DNA of 64,000 bases from Cryobacterium sinapicolor (GTDB taxonomy: Bacteria > Actinomycetota > Actinomycetes > Actinomycetales > Microbacteriaceae): positions 17,493-81,492 of the forward strand of contig NZ_SOGQ01000011.1 in NCBI RefSeq assembly GCF_004403465.1, given 5' to 3'. Under the pieces are notes generated by a model. It saw only the letters and a list, made by a program, of their open reading frames with translations, did no database searches and was not told where the DNA came from. Shown here piece after piece: positions 25,652 to 33,120 of this stretch (position 1 is the stretch's first letter; each line of letters begins with the position of its first letter). Made by a program: the position numbers and the translations under genes.

Positions 25652-28078
25652 GTGGTCCGAATAAGAGCCGGCGCAGGAAAACTGCGATCGGAGTTGATGG
25701 TTTCCAAAGGATGGCTGCAGGGCGTAGCCATGGTGATGGTCTTCGGGTTCGCCGTGATGGGCTTCCTGGCCCTCCGGACCTATACGGACTCGATGCCCCA
25801 GCCCAAGCAGGTCGTCGACTCGCAGGGTGAGGTCGTCTTCACAACGGAGGACATCACCGCGGGCCAGCAGACCTTCGTGCGGCGCGGTCTGCAGCAGTAC
25901 GGCTCGATCCTGGGCCACGGCGGCTACCTCGGACCGGACTACACGGCCGACTACCTGCGGCGATCCTCGACCGAGGTGCTCGAGGCCCTGACCGCGTCCG
26001 GAATTCAGGACCCGCAGGGTGCCCTCGTTGAGATGATGCGGACCAACCGCTACGACAAGGCCACCGGCGACCTCGAATTCACCGATCTGCAGATCCAGGC
26101 CTTCGGCACCCTCAAGCAGCACTACGCCGAATTCTTCGGGTCCCCGACCACGCAGTACGGCCTGATCCCGAATGCCATCACGGACTCGGCGGACATTCAC
26201 GACCTGACCGCCTTCTTCGCCTGGACGTCCTGGGCGGCGTCCGCCGAGCGGCCCGGACACAACTACTCCTACACGAACAACTGGCCGGCCGAGCCGCTCG
26301 TGGACAACGTGCCGACCGCCGACATCATCGTGTGGAGCGGTCTGTCGCTGATCGCCCTGATGGTCGCCCTCGGCGCCCTCTTCGGCCTCTATGGCCGCTG
26401 GAGCAAGAGGATGGGGTGGCAGCACGGGGAAGAAACGCCCGCCCTGTCCTTCCGCCAGCCGGGGGAGGTGGCCGTGACACCGGCCCAGTCCGCCACGGCC
26501 TGGTTCTTCTTCGTGGTGGCTTTGATGTTTCTGGGCCAGGCCTTCCTGGGTGCCGCCATCGAGCACTACCGGGTGGACCTGTCCAGCTTCTTCGGCATCG
26601 ACCTGGCCCAGCTGCTCCCGTTCAACCTCGCCCGAACCTGGCACGTGCAGCTCTCGTTGCTGTGGACGGCCACCTCGTTCCTGGCCGCCGGAATCTTCCT
26701 CGCCCCGTATATCTCCGGGCGTGAACCCAAGCGTCAGCACTGGCTGGCCTACGGCCTGCTCGGGGCCCTCGCCCTGGTCATCGTCGGATCGTTCGTGGGA
26801 GAGGCCCTGAGCATCTTCGGCGTCGAGGCCGCCAAGGGCTCGCCGTTCTGGGACATGCAGTGGGAGTACATCGACCTGCCCAAGGTGTGGCAGGGCATGC
26901 TCGTCGTCGGACTCTTCCTCTGGATCGCGATCATCTACCGTGGCATCCGTGCGCGTCTGAAGTCGGAGCACCGCTTCAACCTGCCGTGGCTCTTCTTCTA
27001 CGCCGGCCTCGCGATCCCCGCCTTCTACGCGGTCGGCATGCTGGCCGGCACCGAGGTGCACCTGAGCGTCGCCGAGTTCTGGCGCTTCTGGGTGGTTCAC
27101 CTCTGGGTTGAGGACTTCCTGGAACTGTTCACGACCGTGATGGTGGCCTACATCTTCGTCATGCTCGGAGTCGTGAACCGCAAGATCGCGATGCAGATCA
27201 TTCTGCTCGACGTCATCCTGTATTCCGCCGGTGGCATCCTGGGCACCATGCACCACCTGTACTTCTCGGGGACCCCGGTCGAGCACATGGCTCTGGGTGC
27301 CTTCTTCTCCGCCCTGGAAGTCATCCCGTTGACCTTCCTGACGATCGAGGCCTGGAGCTTCCTCCAACTCGGTGCCCGGCAGGAGTCGCGCAGTTCGGCT
27401 CCGTTCCCGCACCGCTGGGCCGTGATGTTCCTCGTCGCGGTCGGATTCTGGAACTTCCTCGGTGCCGGCGTCTTCGGGTTCCTGATCAACCTGCCGATCG
27501 TCTCCTACTACGAGATCGGCACCGCGCTGACGGCCAACCACGCCCATGCGGCGATGATGGGCGTGTACGGAATGATGGGCGTCGGTCTGTCGCTCTTCGC
27601 CCTGCGCTACCTGATCCCGGCCCAGCGCTGGCCGGACAAGCTCGCGAAGATCTCGTTCTGGTGCCTGAACATCGGCCTGGCCTGGATGACGTTCGCCACG
27701 CTGCTGCCGCTCGGCGTCATCCAGCTGTGGCACTCCATCAACGACGGGTACTTCGAAGCCCGCAGCCTGAACTTCATCAACGAGCCCGGCAACGCCGTTC
27801 TCGAATGGCTGAGGATGCCCGGTGACATCGTCTTCATCGTCGGAGGCGTGATGCCGTTCGTCTGGATCACCTGGCTCGGGGTGCGCTACCGCATCAAGGC
27901 CACCACGCACGACGTGCCGATGGAGGCCCTGTTCGTCGAGGCTGTCCCCACCGGCGCGACGTTCACCGGCGGCGCGGAGCCCACATCCGGATACTCCTCC
28001 GACCACCGTTCCACCGGCACCGGCACCGGTACCGGCATCGGAGAGGACGGTGGGGACCGCCCGGGCGGCGGCGCGTGA
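25652..28078 (+). CDS. norB: Quinol-dependent nitric oxide reductase (qNOR)
   Basis: 808 aa, the length of single-subunit qNOR rather than cytochrome-c-dependent NorB. It reduces 2 NO to N2O using quinol in the membrane. After a TM anchor (~20-42) comes the periplasmic-side extension (EVVFTTEDITAGQQTFVRRGLQQYGSILGHGGYLGPDYTADYL), then about 13 TM helices with the heme/FeB histidines, e.g. ARTWHVQLSLLWTATSF, RFWVVHLWVEDFLELFTTVMVAYIF, GTMHHLYFSG and the terminal TANHAHAAMMGVYG. The tail after residue ~770 is a low-complexity Thr-Gly run. Start GTG 25652 with GAGGAAAGG upstream. The next gene overlaps by 4 bp. Confidence 0.95.
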   Translation: MVRIRAGAGKLRSELMVSKGWLQGVAMVMVFGFAVMGFLALRTYTDSMPQPKQVVDSQGEVVFTTEDITAGQQTFVRRGLQQYGSILGHGGYLGPDYTADYLRRSSTEVLEALTASGIQDPQGALVEMMRTNRYDKATGDLEFTDLQIQAFGTLKQHYAEFFGSPTTQYGLIPNAITDSADIHDLTAFFAWTSWAASAERPGHNYSYTNNWPAEPLVDNVPTADIIVWSGLSLIALMVALGALFGLYGRWSKRMGWQHGEETPALSFRQPGEVAVTPAQSATAWFFFVVALMFLGQAFLGAAIEHYRVDLSSFFGIDLAQLLPFNLARTWHVQLSLLWTATSFLAAGIFLAPYISGREPKRQHWLAYGLLGALALVIVGSFVGEALSIFGVEAAKGSPFWDMQWEYIDLPKVWQGMLVVGLFLWIAIIYRGIRARLKSEHRFNLPWLFFYAGLAIPAFYAVGMLAGTEVHLSVAEFWRFWVVHLWVEDFLELFTTVMVAYIFVMLGVVNRKIAMQIILLDVILYSAGGILGTMHHLYFSGTPVEHMALGAFFSALEVIPLTFLTIEAWSFLQLGARQESRSSAPFPHRWAVMFLVAVGFWNFLGAGVFGFLINLPIVSYYEIGTALTANHAHAAMMGVYGMMGVGLSLFALRYLIPAQRWPDKLAKISFWCLNIGLAWMTFATLLPLGVIQLWHSINDGYFEARSLNFINEPGNAVLEWLRMPGDIVFIVGGVMPFVWITWLGVRYRIKATTHDVPMEALFVEAVPTGATFTGGAEPTSGYSSDHRSTGTGTGTGIGEDGGDRPGGGA

Positions 28079-28908
28079 TGGCAGCCATCAACCCGGAGGT
28101 CTGGTTCGCGCTTGTCTACGGCGGCTTCCTGCTGGCCGTGGCACACGTGCTGGACCTCCTGGCGCGGCGCACCGGGGCGAAAACCACCGCCATGAGTTCC
28201 AGCGGGTTCGAGTACCAGGCAAACCACGACGCCTGGAAGTGCCAGGAGGATCAGTGGCTCTGGCCGATCTCCTTCGATCCGGACAACCGGGTGACGCGGT
28301 ATCAGGCCAGCCCCACGGTCTGCAACCCCTGCCCGGTCAAGCACACCTGCACCACCTCGGACGCCGGTCGGCAGCTGGCACGCAACATCGACCCCTGGCC
28401 CAGTTCGGAGGCGGAGCGGTTCCATCGCGGGATCGCCTGCTCCGTCGTGGTGCTCGGGCTCATCTGGCCGCTCGCGTCCATGTTCCAGAACCGCACGGGT
28501 GTGGAACTGGTGATCCTCGGTGCGGCCTCGGCGCTCATCGCGGCCGGCAGCTGGCCGTTGTGGTCACACCTGCGCCGCACCCCCGCTCGCTTCCCCGAGC
28601 ATCTCAAGATCGTGGGCCTCGACGAGAACGTCGAGGCCCGTGCGGCCACGGCGGCCCTCGAGGCAGCACGGCGCAGCGGCTACGGCAGCATCAGAAAGAC
28701 GGGCCCGCGGCCGGTTCGGATCGAACCGTACGCGAGCGTCAGGGCGTCGGAGCAGACCGGCGCCGATTCGGAAACGATGGAAGGAAACACAGTGAACGCC
28801 TCATTCGCGGCCCGTTGGGCTGAACTGGAGACGGAGGCCGACCCGGGCCGGGCCGACCCGGGCCGGGCCGGCCCCGCCGCGGGCTGGAGCCGGAGGGGCA
28901 ACTCGTGA
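28075..28908 (+). CDS. Membrane protein with a four-cysteine CNPC motif, NorB partner
   Basis: 277 aa; not a named family that I know. TM helix at ~8-30, then a soluble part with C56, C83-NP-C86 and C92 (WKCQEDQW; VCNPCPVKHTC), enough for a zinc or [4Fe-4S] site; then PWPSSEAERFHRGI, a TM pair at ~143-187, and a hydrophilic tail. The tail ends in a Gly-Arg-Ala-Asp-Pro repeat encoded by 15-bp units (28840-28880). ATG 28075 overlaps the norB stop (ATGA), and its own stop overlaps the next start, so it is tightly coupled to NO reductase. A maturation or electron-transfer role is an inference. Confidence 0.7.
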   Translation: MMAAINPEVWFALVYGGFLLAVAHVLDLLARRTGAKTTAMSSSGFEYQANHDAWKCQEDQWLWPISFDPDNRVTRYQASPTVCNPCPVKHTCTTSDAGRQLARNIDPWPSSEAERFHRGIACSVVVLGLIWPLASMFQNRTGVELVILGAASALIAAGSWPLWSHLRRTPARFPEHLKIVGLDENVEARAATAALEAARRSGYGSIRKTGPRPVRIEPYASVRASEQTGADSETMEGNTVNASFAARWAELETEADPGRADPGRAGPAAGWSRRGNS

Positions 28909-29753
28909 TGGCCTGGCAGATCGCGGCCCTGATCGTGGTGGCGCTCCTGCTCGTCTGGCTGGCGGCATCCTTCAAGGTTCTCCAGGAGTACGAGCGGGGC
29001 GTGGCGTTTCGTTTCGGCCGGCTGCGCGCGGTGCGGGCGCCGGGTGTTCAGATGGTCTTCCCCGGGCTGGACAAGATGGTGCGGGTCGACCTCCGGATCG
29101 TGACCCTGACGATCCCGCCGCAGGAAGTCATCACCAAGGACAACGTTCCGGCCCGGGTCAACGCCGTCGTCCTGTTCCAAGTCACCGACCCGGTCCGGTC
29201 GGTGATGGCGGTCGAGAACCACGCCATCGCCACCTCGCAGATGGCCCAGACGACCCTGCGCTCGGTCGTCGGCCGGTCCGATCTGGACACGCTGCTGGCG
29301 CATCGCGCGGACCTGAACGAGGACCTCGCCCGCAACATCAACGCGCAGACCGAACCCTGGGGTGTGCAGGTGAAGGTCGTCGAGATCAAGGATGTCGAGA
29401 TTCCGCAGGCGATGCAGCGCGCCATGGCCCGTGAGGCCGAAGCCGAGCGGGATCGCCGGGCGAAGATCATCAACGCCCACGGTGAACTGCAGGCGTCGGA
29501 GGAGCTGGGGCAGGCGGCGGAAATCCTGAGCCGCAATCCCGCGTCGCTTCAGCTGCGCTACCTGCAGACCCTGCTCGAGCTGGGCGCCGACCAGAAGTCG
29601 ACCGTGGTCTTCCCGCTGCCGATGGACATCCTCGGCCCGTTCCTCAACAACAAGGCCCTGCCGGACCCGGCGGAGACCGCCGCGGCATTCGCCGCCGCCG
29701 TCGCAACCGCGGTCGCGGCCGTCGCATCACCGACAACGGAGGTTCCCGCCTGA
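28905..29753 (+). CDS. SPFH/Band 7 (slipin-type) membrane protein
   Basis: 282 aa. One N-terminal TM helix (~4-22, IAALIVVALLLVWLAASF), then the Band 7 domain: KVLQEYERGVAFRFGRLRAVRAPGVQMVFPGLD, RIVTLTIPPQEVITKDNVPARVNAVVLFQV, and a coiled region REAEAERDRRAKIINAHGELQASEELGQAAEI, all typical of slipins/stomatins. They oligomerise and organise membrane complexes. The C-terminus is an Ala-Val tail. GTG 28905 overlaps the previous TGA by 4 bp; ATG 28908 is the alternative. Its placement in the norB unit suggests scaffolding of the reductase. Confidence 0.88.
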   Translation: MMAWQIAALIVVALLLVWLAASFKVLQEYERGVAFRFGRLRAVRAPGVQMVFPGLDKMVRVDLRIVTLTIPPQEVITKDNVPARVNAVVLFQVTDPVRSVMAVENHAIATSQMAQTTLRSVVGRSDLDTLLAHRADLNEDLARNINAQTEPWGVQVKVVEIKDVEIPQAMQRAMAREAEAERDRRAKIINAHGELQASEELGQAAEILSRNPASLQLRYLQTLLELGADQKSTVVFPLPMDILGPFLNNKALPDPAETAAAFAAAVATAVAAVASPTTEVPA

Positions 29754-30001
29754 TGGCCGACACCGACTCGACCGACCGCACCCTCAGCATCCGTCTGATG
29801 CTGATCGGAGGCTTCGTCGGCATCTTCGCACCCATCTTCGGGTTCCTCGGCGGCACGATGGTCGGGGTCGACCAGACGGTCGGCGGCCTGGAGCCGCTCT
29901 TCGTTTGGCTCTTTGTGGGCATGATCGTCGGGATGCTCGGAGTGGCCGTCGGGATCCTCGGCGCCCTGCGCTGGGTCAAGGGCAAGCACCACCTGGACTG
30001 A
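29753..30001 (+). CDS. Small two-TM membrane protein
   Basis: 82 aa with TM helices at about 14-36 and 50-72, a short polar N-terminus (MADTDSTDRTLS) and a basic C-terminus (RWVKGKHHLD). ATG 29753 shares its first base with the slipin TGA, so it closes a run of four overlapping genes starting with norB. No known family is recognised. It might be an accessory subunit of the slipin or NorB complex. A strong hairpin follows 22 bp later. Confidence 0.7.
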   Translation: MADTDSTDRTLSIRLMLIGGFVGIFAPIFGFLGGTMVGVDQTVGGLEPLFVWLFVGMIVGMLGVAVGILGALRWVKGKHHLD

Positions 30002-30023
30002 GCGACCCACGTCCCTCCCGCAC

Positions 30024-30063
30024 GCAGAAGCGCCCGGCCGAATTCTCGGCCGGGCGCTTCTGC
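30024..30063. terminator. Bidirectional terminator between norB unit and radical SAM gene
   Basis: An 18-bp perfect stem, GCAGAAGCGCCCGGCCGA (30024-30041) with TCGGCCGGGCGCTTCTGC (30046-30063), loop ATTC. It separates convergent genes. There is no long U-run on either side. Confidence 0.75.
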
Positions 30064-30073
30064 GTCTGATGCG

Positions 30074-31252
30074 CTACTGGACCGCGAGCACACTGTCGCT
30101 GCTGGGCTGGTAGGCGCAGCTGGGATCCTCGGCCAGAGGGTCTCCGGTCACCGCGTAGGCGTGCGAGCGGGAGCCGCCGCAGACCGCGCGGAATTCGCAG
30201 TGACCACACCGGCCGCCGAAGAGGTCCGGGGTGCGCAGCTCCTGGAGTAGCTGCGCCTCCCGGTAGATCTCGGAGAAGGGCTGCTCGTGCACCGACCCCA
30301 CGGACACGGGCAGGAAACCGCTCGGGTACACGAGACCGACATGGTCGACGAAGGCGAACCCGCGCCCGGAATTGACGTCGAGGGGTGCCCGCGGCCGCCG
30401 CCGTCTCGGCTCCTCGCCCGTGAGCACCTCATCCGTGGCCTCCCGCAGTGAGGCCCGCAGGGGTCCGACCGGGAACGCGGTGTCGAGGTCCGTGCTGTCG
30501 TCCACGTCGGCCCGCTGAATGGCGATGCGCCGGTAGTGGGCGGCCTCGGTCGCCTTGATGGCGACCAGGTCGGAGACGTCGTGCAGCCAGTGCAGCACCT
30601 CCTCCTCCTCGTCTGCGGTCAGGGCATTGAGAAGCTTGCCGCGGCCCGTGGGCACGAGGAAGAAGACGCTCCAGAGGGTGGTGCCGAGCTCGAGGACGGT
30701 CTTCAGGATGCCGGGCAGCTCGTGCACGGTGTCGCGGGTGACGGTCGTGTTGATCTGCAGCCGGTAACCGACCTCGCGCACCATCTTGGCGGCGATCATG
30801 GTGTCGTCGAAGACGCCGTCGACTCCGCGGAAGGCGTCATGGGTGGCCGCCGAGGCGCCGTCCAACGAGAGCGAGATGGCCTTGGCTCCGGCGTCGTGGA
30901 GCTCGACCAGGACTTCGCGGGTGAGGCGCGGGGTGACCGAGGGGGAGAGGGCCATGCTCAGGCCGAGGCCGGTGCCGTGGGCGACGAGCTCCGGCAGGTC
31001 GGGGCGCTCGAACGGGTCGCCGCCGGTGAGAACGACCAGGGGACGCGGCGTGCCGAAGGCGGCGAGGTCGTCCAGCAGCTTGCGACCCTGGTCCGTGCTC
31101 AACTCGAACGGATTGCGGGTGCGGATGGCGTCCGCCCGGCAGTGGGTGCACACCAGCTGACAGGCACGCGTCACCTCCCAGATGACGATGAAGGGCCGTT
31201 CGGCGGTGTCGTGGTGCAGCAGCCGGATGGGGCGCACGTGGGTATCAGTCAT
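30074..31252 (-). CDS. Radical SAM/SPASM protein (NirJ/Ahb-like, TIGR04053 type)
   Basis: 392 aa. Radical SAM cluster motif in WEVTRACQLVCTHCRADA (CxxxCxxC), GGDPFERPDLPEL as the SAM motif, and a C-terminal SPASM-like cysteine set GGRCGHCEFRAVCGGSRSHAYAVTGDPLAEDPSC. The organisation is that of NirJ/AhbC/AhbD enzymes of alternative heme and heme d1 synthesis and of the TIGR04053 family common in actinobacteria. NirK needs no heme d1, so a role in heme supply for NorB/NarI or in peptide modification is possible; I cannot decide. It is divergent from the SufR-like regulator at 31327, across a 74-bp region with a palindrome. Confidence 0.82.
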   Translation of the reverse strand: MTDTHVRPIRLLHHDTAERPFIVIWEVTRACQLVCTHCRADAIRTRNPFELSTDQGRKLLDDLAAFGTPRPLVVLTGGDPFERPDLPELVAHGTGLGLSMALSPSVTPRLTREVLVELHDAGAKAISLSLDGASAATHDAFRGVDGVFDDTMIAAKMVREVGYRLQINTTVTRDTVHELPGILKTVLELGTTLWSVFFLVPTGRGKLLNALTADEEEEVLHWLHDVSDLVAIKATEAAHYRRIAIQRADVDDSTDLDTAFPVGPLRASLREATDEVLTGEEPRRRRPRAPLDVNSGRGFAFVDHVGLVYPSGFLPVSVGSVHEQPFSEIYREAQLLQELRTPDLFGGRCGHCEFRAVCGGSRSHAYAVTGDPLAEDPSCAYQPSSDSVLAVQ

Positions 31253-31272
31253 GAGGGAAGTCCTAGCTCAGC

Positions 31273-31285
31273 GCCGAATTTCGGC
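31273..31285. promoter_or_regulatory. Palindrome GCCGAATTTCGGC in divergent promoter
   Basis: A perfect 6-1-6 palindrome in the 74-bp gap between the radical SAM gene and the SufR-like regulator. On the regulator's side a T-rich stretch and CATACATATAGG (about 31302-31313) could supply its -10 box. It is a probable autoregulatory operator. Confidence 0.5.
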
Positions 31286-31326
31286 CCTCATTTGTTTTTA
31301 CCATACATATAGGGAAAACTCATTCT

Positions 31327-32052
31327 GTGCCTATCCCACCGCTTGACGCCCGCACCCACCGCGTGCTCTCCGGCATCAGCCGGGTGGCCATCCTCGAGAT
31401 CCTGCGCGCGGCCGATGCGCCGCTGGACGTGCCCGCCATCGCCGAGGCGGTGGGGCTGCACACCAACACGGTCCGGTCCCACCTCGATCGCCTGGTCGAG
31501 GTCGGCCTGGCAACCGGGACCGTCGAGGCTCGCGTGCGCCCCGGGCGTCCCCGGCTGCTCTTTCTGGCCACGGCCCCCGTTGCCCAAGTGCCCGACGACT
31601 CCTACCGCCTTCTCGCCGGCCTCCTGGCCGGCGGGTTGGGCAGGGACGCTCCCTCGGACGCGGCCGCGGAGGCCGGTCGGCGCTGGGGCCGGCAGCTGAC
31701 CGCGTCGGAGTCCGGGCCCGGCGAATCGGTCGGGCGCATCGTGCAGATCCTCGACGAGGTCGGCTTCGAGCCGCGCCTCGGTTCTGCCGGAGCTGCCGGA
31801 GCTGCCGGTGTCGACGCTGCCGCCGCCGGCCCGGACGACGCCGGCCCGGACGACGTCGTGATCGAACTGCACCGCTGCCCGTTCCTCGATGTGGCCAAGG
31901 ACCACAGCGACGTCGTCTGCGCGGTGCACCGCGGCCTGATGGAGGGCGCCCTCGAACGCCTGCAGGCACCGGGAGTCACCGTCACCCTCGAACCGTTCGC
32001 CCGCCCGGGCGTCTGCCTCGCCCACCTCGCCCTCCCGGCGATGAAGCCGTGA
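31327..32052 (+). CDS. SufR-like HTH regulator with Cys-rich C-terminus
   Basis: 241 aa from GTG 31327. The N-terminal ArsR/MarR-type winged helix (RVAILEILRAADAPLDVPAIAEAVGLHTNTVRSHLDRLVEVGLA) is followed by a wing with GRPRLLFLAT. The C-terminal half has C-x13-C-x31-C (HRCPFLDVAKDHSDVVCAVH...RPGVCLAHL), the arrangement of COG2345/SufR regulators that bind an Fe-S cluster. Such a cluster would sense O2 or NO. An Ala/Gly/Asp low-complexity insert lies at ~158-180. Its stop overlaps the next gene's GTG by 4 bp, so it is co-translated with the Crp/Fnr protein. Confidence 0.8.
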   Translation: MPIPPLDARTHRVLSGISRVAILEILRAADAPLDVPAIAEAVGLHTNTVRSHLDRLVEVGLATGTVEARVRPGRPRLLFLATAPVAQVPDDSYRLLAGLLAGGLGRDAPSDAAAEAGRRWGRQLTASESGPGESVGRIVQILDEVGFEPRLGSAGAAGAAGVDAAAAGPDDAGPDDVVIELHRCPFLDVAKDHSDVVCAVHRGLMEGALERLQAPGVTVTLEPFARPGVCLAHLALPAMKP

Positions 32053-32795
32053 GCGAGGCCCGGCGCACGCCGCTCCGCAGCACCTGTGCGCAGCCGCATC
32101 CGTGCTCCTCCGGCATACGGAACACGATTCTCGGCCAGATCCCGATCTTCCAGGACCTGTCGGCCGGCGAGCTGGCCGACCTGGCCGACCGGATGCTGTC
32201 GCTCTCCTGGGGTCCCGGAGACACGCTGTTCACCGCGGGCGAGCCGTCCGAGCACGTGTACCTGCTCGCGGCCGGCCAGGCGAAGGCGTTCCGCTCGACC
32301 GCGTCCGGGCAGTCCACGAGCCTCGACTTCCTCGGCCCGGGCGACCTGCTGGGCAGCCTGACCGCGCTGGACGCGGGCCGGTACCCCGAAACGGCCGTGG
32401 CGCTGGTCACCACCTGCGCCCTGCGCCTCGAATCCGGCGCCTTCCGGCAGCTGCTGCTGACACACCCATCGGTGGCGCTGCGCGTGCTCGACGTCATCGT
32501 CGACCGCCTGCACCGAGCCAGGTCGATGGAGGCCGAGCAGGCCTCCGCCACCGTCACCGCACGGGTGGCAGCGACCCTGCTGCGACTCGCCGACACCTTC
32601 GGCGTGCCGGGGGAGGGCGCCGGAACGACCCTGATCCAGTTGCCGCTGACCCGTGCCGACCTGGCCGCCATGACCGGCACGAGCGCCGAGTCGGTGTCCC
32701 GGGCCATGAGCGGCCTGCGCCGGCACGGTCTCATCGATTCCGGGCGGCGGTGGACCGCCGTGATCGACCGTGCCGGACTGGTTGCGTCAAAGTGA
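32049..32795 (+). CDS. Crp/Fnr family regulator with candidate FNR-type cysteines
   Basis: 248 aa, GTG 32049. Cyclic-nucleotide-binding beta-roll at ~35-125 (PIFQDLSAGELADLADRM, FLGPGDLLGSLTALD), dimer helix, and a C-terminal HTH LPLTRADLAAMTGTSAESVSRAMSGLRRHGLI. The recognition helix ESVSR matches the E-x-x-S-R of FNR/DNR proteins. N-terminal C13 and C19 plus C123 are placed as in FNR, which uses three N-terminal cysteines and one central one for a [4Fe-4S] cluster; only three Cys are seen here, so a fourth ligand (H17?) would be needed. It is a strong candidate for anaerobic control of the nar, nor and pfl genes. Confidence 0.85.
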   Translation: MSEARRTPLRSTCAQPHPCSSGIRNTILGQIPIFQDLSAGELADLADRMLSLSWGPGDTLFTAGEPSEHVYLLAAGQAKAFRSTASGQSTSLDFLGPGDLLGSLTALDAGRYPETAVALVTTCALRLESGAFRQLLLTHPSVALRVLDVIVDRLHRARSMEAEQASATVTARVAATLLRLADTFGVPGEGAGTTLIQLPLTRADLAAMTGTSAESVSRAMSGLRRHGLIDSGRRWTAVIDRAGLVASK

Positions 32796-32805
32796 CGACC
32801 GTCAT
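32792..32805. promoter_or_regulatory. Dyad GTGAC-N4-GTCAT before the HMA gene
   Basis: The 5-4-5 geometry is that of FNR/DNR boxes (TTGAC-N4-GTCAA type) with one mismatch between arms. It overlaps the stop codon of the Crp/Fnr gene and lies 36 bp upstream of the HMA start, so it may couple the metal genes to that regulator. Confidence 0.4.
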
Positions 32806-32840
32806 GGTTGCCGCCGCCCCGGGTTCGTAACGTCGTAGTC

Positions 32841-33098
32841 ATGACAACACACACTGCAACCCCGACCTCCACCCCGTCCACCGTGCACACCATCCTGCGG
32901 GCCGACGGCTTCTCCTGCCCATCCTGCGTCGCCAAGATCGAGAAGCAGATCGGCCGCCTCGCCGGAGTCAGCGCCGTGACCGTGTTCTTCGCCACCGCGC
33001 GGATCGAGATCGACCACGACCCGGCCGTCGTCAGCACGGATGCCCTCATCGCCACCGTCGGCAAGGCCGGCTACACCGCCCGCCTGGCTGCGTTCTGA
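32841..33098 (+). CDS. HMA-domain metal-binding protein
   Basis: 85 aa from ATG 32841. A single heavy-metal-associated domain: ILRADGFSCPSCVAKIEKQIGRLAGVSAVTVFFATARIEIDHDP, with the metal-binding pair C26-PS-C29 replacing the usual MxCxxC spacing residues. It would carry Cu(I) or Zn(II). The Thr/Pro-rich N-terminus is not a signal peptide. It sits 22 bp upstream of a P-type ATPase that lacks its own HMA domain, so the two likely act as chaperone and pump. Confidence 0.88.
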   Translation: MTTHTATPTSTPSTVHTILRADGFSCPSCVAKIEKQIGRLAGVSAVTVFFATARIEIDHDPAVVSTDALIATVGKAGYTARLAAF

Positions 33099-33120
33099 CC
33101 GATGGATTGGGGGGAGTGAC

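Noticed and set aside
28011..28060. Phase-variable repeat in the norB tail
   Set aside because: The ACCGGC units are multiples of three and at the very C-terminus, so slippage would only lengthen a Thr-Gly tail.
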